64,000 nucleotides of DNA, taken from contig NC_135187.1 of NCBI RefSeq assembly GCF_041146795.1, forward strand, positions 19,006,056 to 19,070,055, read 5' to 3'. The notes beneath the pieces were generated by a model. That model was given only the letters and a program-made list of their open reading frames with translations, ran no database searches and was not told the origin of the DNA. This stretch comes from Maylandia zebra. Taxonomy: Eukaryota > Chordata > Actinopteri > Cichliformes > Cichlidae. Every line of letters starts with the position of its first letter. Position 1 is the first letter of the stretch. Below are positions 1-18,204 of this stretch, piece after piece. A program made the translations under genes and the position numbers.

Positions 1-1355
1 AAAAACAGAAACAAAGTTCAATGACTTCATACAAATTAACTTTCATAATCAACTGACACATGTGTGGGCTGTTTTTAAATCATGTTTTATTTTTTTAGTA
101 CAGTACTGTTAAAAGTTAGTTCCAACATGTTCAATTCGGAGATGGATTTTCTTTTTTTCCAGCTGAGGTCAACAGACAAAGCAAAGCTATAGCAGCAGTT
201 GCCAAGGTTACCACAACTACATTGCTGAGAATTTCAAAAGGAAAAAAATAAAATAAAACAACCTAGGCTTGATTTGAGAAATTTATGATGCCACTGTACC
301 AGAGTTGTTTGTAAAGCCATTCCATCGTTCATTTTTCGTTAATCATTTGATTTCCATTTTATTTTGATGAGACAAATCACCTCTAGGTACTAACTGCACC
401 TTGAAAGAGAAATTAAAATGAAGAATAAGATTAAAACGAAAGGAAAACTTGTTTCATTCTTATTCATTCTAACTGCGCCCTCTGCTTCAGAGACGCTGCG
501 ATGTGATATCTGATTATGGCTAAAGTTCTGGATGGTGCGTGAAATTTTCTTAGTTGGGGCAGGGTCCTCAATAACCCACTGAGTGAGGCAATTCACTGAT
601 GATAGGGCAGTGGAAGACAGCAGGCACAGCAATGGTGCCTCAGTGGGGAAAAGCCACTGCACCTGTGAGTGGGCACTTTTATCTTGAATGACGTATTATG
701 TCATGTTATTAAGAGCTTGCAATAAATAGTGAAAGCTGTTGGGGAACGACAGCCATTTAAGTAGAATCTTTAGAACAAGGAAAGGAGGAAATAAGGTGGA
801 TCATCTGCGTGGACAAGCTACCTTCCTGCTAACACTCAGGTTTGCCACCTGTAATCAGAAAATCTTCATTTATCAATTTGCTAGTTAAATACCAGCAAAC
901 CTCACAGTAGCCATGTAGGAAAAAGAGCCAGATGCCAATCACATCACGTGGGTTCAATTTGTATCATGAAAATGTTAACCTGTAGCACTCTACTCCAGTT
1001 TTACATGAAGAAAACAATATATAGTGAAAATGGTAGGGAATCCCTTTCCAGGAGAGATTTTCACTCTTATTCTCTGCACCAGAATACCCTTTACGGTAAG
1101 AGTGGTTCAGTCCAACTCTACGGCAGCACTCTTGACAGAGATCTGGTTGGATGGTGGCAAAGAGTGAAAGTATGGGAAATGGGGCATGATCTGAGAACAG
1201 ATGTAGAGTGAAGGTCTTATAGATCCTGCCCACGTTCGTTCCGTTAAGTTGGGGACAATACACTGAAATTTATTTTGGTTCTCTGTAGATGCTGGGTGTT
1301 TTTGTGAGTTAGGTATGTATGCGCATGTCTGTGTATCACTAGGTACTGTATGTCT
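1..1355 (-). other. ubqln4: Probable ubqln4 3' UTR and downstream flank
   Basis: No coding sequence is recognisable here. On the minus strand, AATAAA polyadenylation hexamers are seen at 1274-1269 (giving an ~90-nt UTR), 362-357 and 91-86 (giving a UTR of about 1.3 kb). Which one is used cannot be told from sequence. Short open frames on both strands have no recognisable domains and are taken as chance. Confidence 0.45.
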
Positions 1356-8519
<7,164 letters not shown>

Positions 8520-8977
8520 CTTTACTCCGCCGATGGAACAGCTCGGGTCTTGGCGTCGGCTTCCGGATCATGAGAGGTCAAAACCTCTTTCCAGAACGAA
8601 TTTCACAAGCTCCCGTATGTACGCTGTCTCTGCCTGGTCATCATTGGTCATCACATGTATCACCAGAGGAAACGGATGTTCTAAAACATCACACGTGTGA
8701 TTAACATCCCCACCCCCCAAATAAACAAAATCGGAAATGATTTTCTAAAACATGTCTGCACTATAATCAGGCTTTTGGCAGCACATCGGGTATCTTACAT
8801 ACATTCTTTATTTTAGACCGGCGTATTCTTATTTATTTATTTAGGTATTAGGTGAGAGATAAGCCACCCAAGCTTTCATACATTTATCGATTTTCTCTAT
8901 TCAAACTTTACAAAAACAAAACAAAATTTATTTAAACTTAAAGCATGTAGAAACAAAACGTTCTGTTTTTAAAAGTA

Positions 8978-9616
8978 CAGTGCTGAGCCATATTCGTCCA
9001 TGGAAATACAATATATACGGAAAAAAACAAACTTTGTAAATAGGAAAAGTAATAGTAAACAAATCAAGTGAAGGTCCAGATGCATCTCTCAGGTTCTGTA
9101 TCAGGGCTTTACTGGATTTTTTCCTGTCCCTTAAGGACGTGACTTTCATCCATCATCTGCTGTGTTTTCAGCAGTTTAGCTCTTTGGTAATCAACTTTTT
9201 ATTGCAAAACTGCTGTCTTATGCCGATCAAATTGTGTCATCTTTGGCCCTTTTCACAGATTCAGCTATAGAAATGTAAAACAATCATGTGTTTTTGTGAT
9301 AGCCTGTGCCTAAAATAATATGTAAGGTATCTATTAAGTGTAGACAAAACAGCGATTACTCTCGTGAGTTTAGGTGCCTCTTTAAGCTTTAATGATTCAT
9401 AGGTCAGTGTTAGGTGGCTTAAAAAATGGCCAGGCACTATGGCTGGACTGAAAATGAGAGAAAAAACCATCAACGTTCAAAGAATAAGTTAGAAAGGCCT
9501 CCAGAAAGCCTGTAGAATTATTGCTCAAGACCACTTATAAATTTACAGGAAGGTCTGGCTCTCTGGAAGCAAAATATAAAGACACGATAGGGTGATCGAT
9601 ACTTTTGCACAGTACT
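8978..9616 (-). mobile_element. Internally deleted Tc1-like element, same family as 50416-51130
   Basis: The left end has CAGTGCTGAGCCA after TA (8976-8977), a shortened form of the family end. The right end reads CTTTTGCACAGTACTATA (9602-9619). Interior stretches such as GATGCATCTCTCAGGT (near 9080) and GATTCATAGGTCAGTGTTA (near 9393) recur at about 50690 and 51107. The two copies therefore belong to one family. No intact transposase frame remains. Confidence 0.6.
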
Positions 9617-9884
9617 ATAGGTTTTTGTTAATTAATTAACCCTTGTGATGAACCTTTATGCAGTGTTTTTTATTTATTTATTTTAGGTAAAGTCCTTTAA
9701 CATTTCCTTTATCTGTTGGTTTAGTGTTTTGTCTATTAAGGATATGAACTCTGTCAGCAGTATTGTTAACACCTGCTTCAAAGTCACAGGGGCCAAGCAG
9801 AGACATCTGTGCTCACTCTTTGGGAAATCAGATAATGAAGCAGGCAATAAAAATTATTAACATATTTTTCATCTGATTTCAGGA

Positions 9885-10224
9885 AGTTCCTCCTAGGTCA
9901 CCATTTCTGTGTACCCCAGAGTGGATCAAATGTATACTTTAAATCCTTCACTCCCGCGGCTATTAGATTACTCAACACTGACAGGGTCCATTTAGATTAT
10001 TTTTTTCTATGATTGTTCATTTTTAGATACTTGTCCTGTTTATTTATTTTATGTTTAATGTATTTATTTTAATTCTTTTCCCATGACCTCATTCTTTGTT
10101 GATCTCTGCCTTGACATGCAACAGTGTTTGTGTTTAAGGACTAGGTTGTGTGAGCAGGTTGTGTCCGTAAGATGCAAACAAATAGTCCTTTTTTGGCATT
10201 AATAAAGTGATCTGAATCTCAATC
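9885..10224 (+). mobile_element. 3' fragment of a CR1/Rex-type LINE
   Basis: The plus strand reads SFTPAAIRLLNTD-like residues from 9939, the usual end of the second ORF of CR1/Rex1-type fish LINEs. An AT-rich 3' tail follows, with AATAAAGTGATCTGAATCTC at about 10201-10220. Only the terminal ~340 bp is present, as in a 5'-truncated copy. Confidence 0.5.
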
Positions 10225-10880
10225 GACTAAGCATAGATGATTTTCATGTATGTACCCCTTTTCCAATATACATGTAACTGTATCTAGAAAAAGTGGACAG
10301 ATTTTCTAAAAAGCATCATAGGTTCGTCATAGGTAGGTTTAGGATAAGGGTGTGTGGGTGTGATAAGGTTTATAGTGAGAGTACAGAAATTCCCTACGTC
10401 AGTGAGTATTTTCACAGTGACCAAACATCCAAGTGTGTGGTGTGTTTTTTCCTATTTCATTTTGTGAACCATATAAGTTGTTTTTAAAATGTTTCAGACT
10501 AGTTAAAAATCTCCTTTATAACCTTGTCTGCAGGGTAGAGCTCGTGATCTGAACATATACTGTATCAGGTTTAAATTGTGACAGAGATACGGCTTGTATA
10601 GAGCGCTGCCTCTATATGTGTCTGTACATGCTGCCACAGGGGGTAAGAGCTGAAAGAAAAGTGTTTGCTTCAGCATGTTGCATTGACACTGACAGTCCTG
10701 CATACCTATGCACATCCCCAGTTCTAGAGCAAGCCATTTACAAACAAACAAAACCCCCCAAAAGGAACACCCCTTCTCTAAGGGCACACGAATGCCAGAG
10801 ACTGCGCACACACACACGCACAAACACACACACACGCACACGCGTGTCATTTGCACCGTGGCCCCTGTGGTGTTTCATTC
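10225..10880. other. Intergenic DNA upstream of lim2
   Basis: No coding or RNA gene is recognised. A short imperfect CA-rich tract lies at 10807-10843. The long overlapping open frames here have no domain signature and run through simple repeat. Confidence 0.4.
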
Positions 10881-10959
10881 AAGTGTATCTCACTGAGCGA
10901 GACTCATGGCAGCAAAAGATTTTGCTTTCCTCAACAAAAAATCAGAGGGGACAACTTTA

Positions 10960-11093
10960 CAGTTGTAGTATTGTCTCTGACTCTCTCGCTCTCTTTCCAG
11001 CCTGCTCTCTCTTCTCCCCCTCTGCCTGTTCGTATTTACTCTATCTACCTCTGGAAGGCGGGCAGTAGAGAAAGGTGCATTTCCAGAAACGAG
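10960..11093 (+). promoter_or_regulatory. lim2: Possible lim2 non-coding first exon and promoter
   Basis: The sequence ends at 11093 with GAG|GTAAGGG, a strong 5' splice site. The coding exon starts after TTTTTACAG at 11710. The preceding stretch is pyrimidine-rich with no clear TATA. A transcribed leader exon spliced into the ATG exon is plausible but inferred only. Confidence 0.35.
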
Positions 11094-11744
11094 GTAAGGG
11101 ATCAGATTTAACTGCTATTTTTGAGTGTTTATCCTCCAGTGTCACGTTTGCGTTCATGGTCACTTACTGCTGAAGAAGAACCGGCGTAACATGAGAAACA
11201 AACTGCGGCATCACACAGAGTAGCTGTTACACATATTTTGCTTGTTCAAGTCACAGTAATGTTTCCTCTAAAGAACAGGTAATGTTAACTGCTAATCAAA
11301 TGCTGGATTTCTGTAAAAGACAGCTAAAAATGTGATTGTTCTAAGATTGTATATAGAGTAATATTTTCAATCAGATTCATGTTGTTCCAGTGTACTTGTT
11401 GTGGATTGGTTGGCTTTATGTGCTGTTTTCAAACTGGGCTAAAAAATTCATAATTAGCTCCCTTTCCCCTTTTTTTCCTGTCGCCTTTGTGTAGTTTTGG
11501 GATAATTTGAATGATCGTGAACATTTAATTTTCTGTTTAATGTATTTTAGGTTGGGTAATGTTCTACTATCACATATGCACAGAGCAAAGGCAGAAACAC
11601 ACTGCAGGTGTTTGTTTCAGCTGTGACATATTTAACCTTTTCTTTGCAGGTTTTGATCAAACGGGCTTTTACAGTGTAAGAAAAATGTCTATCGTTTTCT
11701 GTTTTTACAGGTGCTCTACAGCGGCCCCATTATCTCTGCTCAAA

Positions 11745-12682
11745 ATGTACAGCTTCATGGGAGGGGGTCTGTTCTGTGCCATAGTGGGTAATATCCTGTT
11801 AGTGGTCTCCACTGCTACGGACTACTGGATGCAGTATCGACTCTCTGGAAATTATGCCCACCAGGGTCTCTGGAGGTACTGCATGTCCAACAAGTGCTAC
11901 ATGCAGACCGACAGCATAGGTAAGAGATCCAGGGTGTCTTCAGCCCATTGGACCACCACAGTATTTGTAACAAATCAAAGGAGTGTGTACATTTATATGT
12001 CTGTTTTTCATTTTTGGATATTGACATGGCTGTGAAATAAAATCAATTGAATTTCTTTGGCTCAACAATCAAAACAATCCTGTCATACATGCCTTGTTCA
12101 TTTCTGTCTGTTTTCACCCAGCTTACTGGAATGCCACCAGGGCCTTCATGATCCTTTCAGGGATGTCGTGCTTTGCAGGCATCATTGCTGGCATCATGTC
12201 CTTTGCGCACTTTTCCTCCTTTGAAAGGTTCAACCGCTCCTTTGCCGCAGGAATCATGTTTTTCGTCTCAAGTGAGTTGTCTTTCTTTTGAGTCGGCAAA
12301 AACACACCAACAGAAACAGTAATAATGGCACTAGAATCACTGACATGTGCATCCCAATCGCCCTCTCAGCTTTCTTTGTTCTCCTGGCGATGGCCATCTA
12401 CACTGGGGTGACAATCAACTTCCTGGGAAAGCGATTCGGTGACTGGCGTTTCTCTTGGTCATATATACTCGGCTGGGTGGCGATGCTCATGACCTTCTTT
12501 GCAGGTGAGAAAGGACATCCAGTTGCAAAAGTCAATAACTGCTTAAGTTACCATTAAATACCTAAAATCCGACCATTTGAATATATTTGATGATCAAAGC
12601 CTCATCTCGGCCTGTTGCAGGTATTTTCTACATATGTGCCTACAGAATGTGTGAATGCAGGAGAGGAACCGGACCACGCTAG
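11745..12682 (+). CDS. lim2: Lens fibre membrane intrinsic protein MP20 (LIM2), complete
   Basis: Four-pass membrane protein of the PMP22/claudin family, expressed in lens fibre cells, where it supports fibre-cell junctions and lens transparency (known for the family). Coding exons: 11745-11919, 12122-12271, 12370-12504, 12621-12682; all GT-AG, total 173 aa, exactly the mammalian length. Membrane segments are about residues 5-24, 67-88, 99-121 and 137-160. The first extracellular loop carries the family motif GLWRYC (41-46) with C51, and N62-A-T is a possible N-glycosylation site. The sequences FGDWRFSWSYILGWVA and FFAGIFYICAYR identify LIM2 rather than PMP22 or EMP. The upstream intron acceptor is at 11710, so the ATG-containing exon begins at 11711. 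Confidence 0.97.
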
Positions 12683-12895
12683 AGCGAGACAGGCAGCTTG
12701 TTTGAGAAAATAAAGACATGCTGCCTCTTCGAATACACGAAAGGCAGAAAGGTGGCCTTGACTGATCTACTGAAGAGATTATGTCTTATACCGATGCTGG
12801 AGGTCTTTGATGGTCTGTTTAGCATGTTTTTAAAAAGTCACTGCAGTACAGACTTTCTTTTAGTCACAGTAACAATATAGAGGACAAACGAAACT

Positions 12896-12901
12896 AATAA
12901 A
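12896..12901 (+). terminator. lim2: lim2 polyadenylation signal
   Basis: AATAAA lies 214 nt after the lim2 stop codon and is the first canonical hexamer downstream in sense orientation. Confidence 0.65.
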
Positions 12902-12919
12902 GCTATAACATGACTGATG

Positions 12920-14930
12920 CTGTTTTTACTAGTGTAATTTGTTACTGGCTTAAGTTTTGTGTGGAAATCTCACCAGGAGATGGCAGCACTAAAACACCAC
13001 GGAAGTCCTATCTTAGTCAGATTTGATGAGGAATGTAGGGCCACTATATTAAACATCAAATCAGGGATTAAATACCTGGTAAGGTTGTCGTTTTTGTAGA
13101 TCAGATTTTTATACAGTCACTCCTTTAACTTTCAGCGCCGCAGACTAATGGAAATACTTTTTATTAATAAGCAAACTCTACTGGAGGAATGTATGTAATG
13201 CAAAAATATTAATCCACAAAGCAAAGAACAGCACATCAAACCTCTGTGGGGAATATTCTTGTCTCGGGGTTCCCCCTGAAGCTATCAGATTCAATACAGC
13301 TGACAAAGATTTCCCCAAAGTAATAGAAAAATATATGATCTTTTTTGGGCTGTTGTTTAAAGGCAGAGCTTTGCCTTTGATTTTTGACATCCCCTTAAGG
13401 CTTGACAGCTCATGGAAAACTAGAGGGAGATTGTTTGTGTTTGTGTGTCAAACAGGCTACAAACAGCAGAATAGATTTTGAGAGGAACGCCAAGCTCCCA
13501 GACCGGGGCACACATCAGGGCAGGGTCCACAGCAAGCGATTGTTTTACTGCCTTTATCTTTACTAACTGCTTCCGTCTTTTTCTTGGTACTCATCCACTT
13601 CTCGAATCAGCTGAAAGGAAGAGAGCAGGAGCTGTTCAGGTAATGAATGCTTGGCTACTCAATGACGCAGAAACAATGGGAGAAATGTAAACAGTCGGTG
13701 GACAGGTCCCTTGGTCCAAGTTTCCATACTTGGTCACCCGTGGCTGCTGTAGAGAGAGAAGCTTTGTAATATTGTGTGCTTTTCTCCAGATTCTTTCATA
13801 ACCCTCTGTGAACCTTTCACCAGAGTCTGGGTTTACAGTCTGTGGTATGACTTGGCAATTTTTTCAATTTTGTTTTTATTTTAAGGACTTAATACAGTCC
13901 TGCAATAAGACATTTTTATAGCAGCAGAGTGAAACAAAGTAACAGAGTAAAGGGTACTGACATATTTTTATTCATCTATCTGTACACACATTTAAGATTT
14001 AAGGTTAACATTAGTGTTTTGTTTTTGATTTGTAACCAGAATCAAGAGAGGTTTATTATCAAATGAAAAGGTTATTAACTGGCAACTACACACGGTGGAA
14101 ACACAAAAATGCAGGGGAGGTCGCCCTTCTAAGAGGTCTGCTCATAAATGTTTGCTGCTGTCACTGAGAGCACCTGGAAGGTTTTAGGTTTCACTGACAC
14201 AACCTGATGATTTATGTGACAACATCTCTAGTAAATCTGACTTTGCAGACGTGTTATTTTTCTCACATCAAACACGCCATCCTTGTGCTGTCAGTCTGTT
14301 GGGGGATTTTGAAAACTTTTTTTTGGTTTTGGCACAAAGAGGTATCAAGAACAAGGCAAGGGGGTCCAACAGGTAATCAGAATATTTGATTTTAAAAAAA
14401 AAGCAGTGCAGAAAAGTGGCATGCAAAATAGTGAGCACATTTGTAAATTAATGTCTAGCCACATTACATGAAAAGTGATGCTACACAAGAGCTTGAAATG
14501 TCTATTTGTACTGAATCATCATTTTTTTAAGTGGTGAAAGAAGTATTCAGACCCTCCACTTAACTAAAAGTCATAATACTTAAAAAAATATATATATAGC
14601 ATGAAGGTCAAGATCAAAATGTACTTTATATGTACCCAAAATGTATGTAGGTTTAATGCAAAATCTTATCCATTAGATTATTGGATCAGAAACATTGATT
14701 CATTAATGGTCATGTCTCTTTAATGATGGCAATTGTCTAACCAACAGTAAAACTTTATATTAACATGTGAAACAAATGTAGTATAAACAGACATTCCGGT
14801 TTTTATTGGGCCATTTGACAAAAAAGCTTTTTAGATAACAAAAAAACCAAAACATTAAAATACACATTCATATATTATTCTGAATTTTTTTTTTTAATGT
14901 TCTGTGGATTTTGGCTTCAAATTAAACAAG
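12920..14930. other. Intergenic DNA between lim2 and tinagl1
   Basis: AT-rich sequence with no recognisable exon. On the minus strand, 13390-13178 reads residues resembling a LINE 3' tail (VLNLIASGGTPRQEYS), but it is too short to assign. Nothing else is supported. Confidence 0.35.
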
Positions 14931-14984
14931 ATGGAGCATATGAGCAAGAGCCAAACGTCTCTTTGCCCGGGTCGTCCACCGACT

Positions 14985-15170
14985 GATTAGTTATTGCCCT
15001 CGGAGATGGAAGAGTACGCTGACACAGCGCGACCTTATAAAAACTGTCCTCGTCCCACCCCGGCACATCGTGTGGAGATTCATCCTAAACACCCTGTGCC
15101 AGGTTCCTGCTATTGCTGCTCACTCATTACTTTCACCATCAGCTTATAGTCACGCGTGCACAGCAAGTAT
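14985..15170 (+). promoter_or_regulatory. Orphan TATA promoter-like block
   Basis: GC-richer than its surroundings. It holds CGCTGACACAGCG (15018-15030), a partial match to the Maf response element, then CTTATAAAAAC with TATAAAA at 15035-15041. A following CAGCAA|GTATGA could be a splice donor (GT at 15167). No plausible coding exon was found downstream on this strand. It could be the promoter of a non-coding RNA, a regulatory element of the neighbouring lens gene, or chance. Confidence 0.3.
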
Positions 15171-15189
15171 GAAACGAGACGTGTTTTTG

Positions 15190-16522
15190 ATCGCTTCTCG
15201 GTCCCTGAATGCATCTATTTTTATTACACTGTGATATTTCAGGGGCAAGTTACATGGACGTGGTTTTAGAAAGACTTTATTATGTAAGTGAACACAACAC
15301 GAGACAAAGAAATAATGAAACATTTCACAGGCAAATAAAGAAGAAAAAACTATATAATTTAAACAACTTGTATAAATAAAAGTCTACACAGCAGTGAATA
15401 TGAAATGGTTCATTTTACACTAAATACACATTTTCTGAGTGAAAGTCTGCTGCTCGTGTAATTGGAGAAAGCATTTTGGTTAAAAGTAGGATCAGTTTCT
15501 GTGGCACATATTTGGAGTTTGCAGTGAACCTTCTGCAACTGTAATTGGTCCCACATGAACCTTGATAATATATCAACAAAATCACAACGTTAACGTTTTG
15601 AACATCTTCATGTGATAAGAGGGTTTTTAATATTTTATGTTTTCTATATATTCAGTGTCATCTATTGCATTTTGGTTAAAGCTAACAACTAATCCAAAGA
15701 ACCACTAAGTGAAAGTAATGCAGGAAAACGAGCATGACGACAGGTTTCTGGTCAACAGAAAAAGAAAAAAAAAAAAAATCCAGCTTTGGTCAAATTCCAC
15801 TGCTCTCTCTGCTTTTTTGTTTCTTTTTTTAAAATCAAGCCACTGATATGCACCTTTTCACACTGAGACCTGTTACTGACAGGTAGCGAGGACTACAACA
15901 CACCTATATATAACAATTTAGCAGCTAGCGGCTTTTATTAAATCAATCCTTCCTCCCGTGTAAAGGATTTGTCCACAAGCAAAAATGTAGACTTGATTGA
16001 TCCTTCTTTGTGTTAATGACATAATCACTTCCACCCCAGGACAGGAAGCCCAGTTTCATACTGTTTTTGGTGTATTTTTATTTACTGTCAACCTCCTGTG
16101 CAGCTCATGTCTCTTGATCCTTTCTGGAAAGCAACGATTCTTTGTGGGGGGATTGTTTTGTTGTTGTTTTTTTACAATGAACGAGGAACACGCAATTGAC
16201 TGCTAATCTCTACCCTCTCCACCACATTGCACATTGCTTGAGCATCCAGACATTTCTCTTTGCTTTTATATTCATCCGCCAGTTCACGCCTGAAGGAATC
16301 AACGGAAAGGCCTTAAAGATCACAAGACGTGACGATGTAAAAAATGAAAAATCCTTTTGAAATTGTTACTGAAGCAAACCAGGGTGTAATTTCAGGCATG
16401 CAGTAATAACACGCTGTGCTTTGCTTTTCAAGTGAGCCTATGATAACAATGAAACTGAAAAGAAAAACATATATTTCAAATGGAGCTAGCTCAGTTTGAT
16501 CTTACAGTTCCAGCAGAAAACA

Positions 16523-16558
<36 letters not shown>

Positions 16559-18204
16559 ACAACAAATAATGAGAACATAAAGTCATACAGCTTTGAATCC
16601 GTGTTACAGTGTTACTCTGAAGTGGCTTCATATGTTTATTACCTATCAGATGCACGAAGCTAAACACAAACAGCGCAGCGCAGACTGGCCTTTAGCAGCA
16701 TTATCGCACGTCGCTCAAGCTACTCACCGTGTTCAGTTTCAAGAATGCAGAAGAAGAAAAGCAACAGAATCATGAGGGGGTTAAGAGAATTTCTACATAC
16801 AGTACATTGTAAAACAAGTAGTTAAAAAATGTAAATGTAACTGCCGCAAAAGAATAAAGACATCTTTAGCTCAAACTGTAACAGTGTACACAGAACAGAG
16901 TACATTAAGAACATTATACATACTTCCTATTTTCTTCTGCAGTGATCAACTCTGTTTTATTTTTGTGTCTGTTTTTTTTTTAATTAATACAATCTTTAAA
17001 CTCTGCAGACATCAGTTTTTAATTTAGTAAAATATTAGGACTGGGGAAAGCAGCATGGCTTTTTAAATCTTAATAACTGTCACAGAGACTTAACCTAATT
17101 TTATCTCTGCCACACAAAAAAAAAAACCCCAAAAGACAAATTATCCACAAAGTTTGACTTAGTAGCTCAAAACTCAAAAACTTGCCATTTTGGTCACGCT
17201 TTTTAATAATGTTACACTATTCAGGATTAAGAAGGTATTAGAAAGTGCTTGATTCACCATTTATATAGTAAATATAATAGATATATATGATATGACCATT
17301 AGTATAATTATGCTTATTACCAGTGTCTGTGCATGGTGTTAACACATCTGTATTTATAAATGACATAATAAGGAGGAGTAAAAATATATAAATGATGAAT
17401 TAAGCACTTGCTAGTAGCGTACTAAAGAGCCAGGATTGTGCCCGTTTCATTGATATTTCTTTAAAAGATTTCATAGTTTTAGGAGGAACTGTGACTTTCC
17501 TTGTAATCTTACACTTTTAAGTCACCTTGTGTTTCCAGTGTCAGATTCTACCTTTTTACTGGAATGTGTGAGAAACCCTACAGCCTCCAGCTACTAACTC
17601 TTTACAAGTGCCCTCTCTGAAAACAAGAGAACGGGTCAAGCTACACCTCTGTTTAGCTGACAGGTAAATGTCAGTAAGGTCATCAGTGATATATTATTGA
17701 GTTACATGGTTTAGAAGGGTGTGTCTTGACATCTGGTATTTTAGCTCTCAGATTCCCTCTTTTCCAAGCCTGTCTGGTTAATACAGGTTTTGAGTTAGAA
17801 AAAACCGAAGAATAAAAAGATCACATCCTTCGTCGCCAGACATGATATGACATGATCACCAGATATTATACTGGGGATTCTGGGATGTGTGGTCTTTGGA
17901 GCAGTAGGTACCTGAGTTGCCTGATTGCAAGGCAAAGTGAAAGAACTTTAGCTTAGTTTGTCTTAGTTTTTGGTGCCATGAATCTTGAGATACACAGTCG
18001 TTCTATTAAAAGGCTACAGAGGGTGGAGAACAAGGTTCTGTATCGATCCCCAGAATAAACTAAAGTGTAAAAAAAAGAGGACTAGGGCTCACTTTATGGC
18101 CAGTAGAGGGGATGCGATGGCCTGCGACGCAGCTGCATAGAAAGACCAACTGTAGTTTGGACAATAATACAGGTTTTAATAGGGTTTTAAGATCTGCAGT
18201 GTCT
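15190..18204. other. Intergenic DNA and probable tinagl1 3' UTR
   Basis: AT-rich with no recognised exon. A poly-A tract of about 30 nt lies at 16525-16555. The part nearest 18204 is expected to hold the tinagl1 3' UTR (minus strand), but its end could not be fixed. Confidence 0.35.

Noticed and set aside
190-215. X-box-like GTTGCCAAGGTTACC
   Set aside because: The second half does not fit RGYAAC, and it lies at the 3' end of ubqln4, not at a promoter.
10616-11068. 150-codon open frame upstream of lim2
   Set aside because: Runs through a CA-rich tract and the probable lim2 leader; no protein family recognised.
15169-15240. Short plus-strand frame MKRDVFLIASRSLNASIF after the orphan TATA block
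   Set aside because: Too short, no homology recognised, and no following exon found; not called as a gene.
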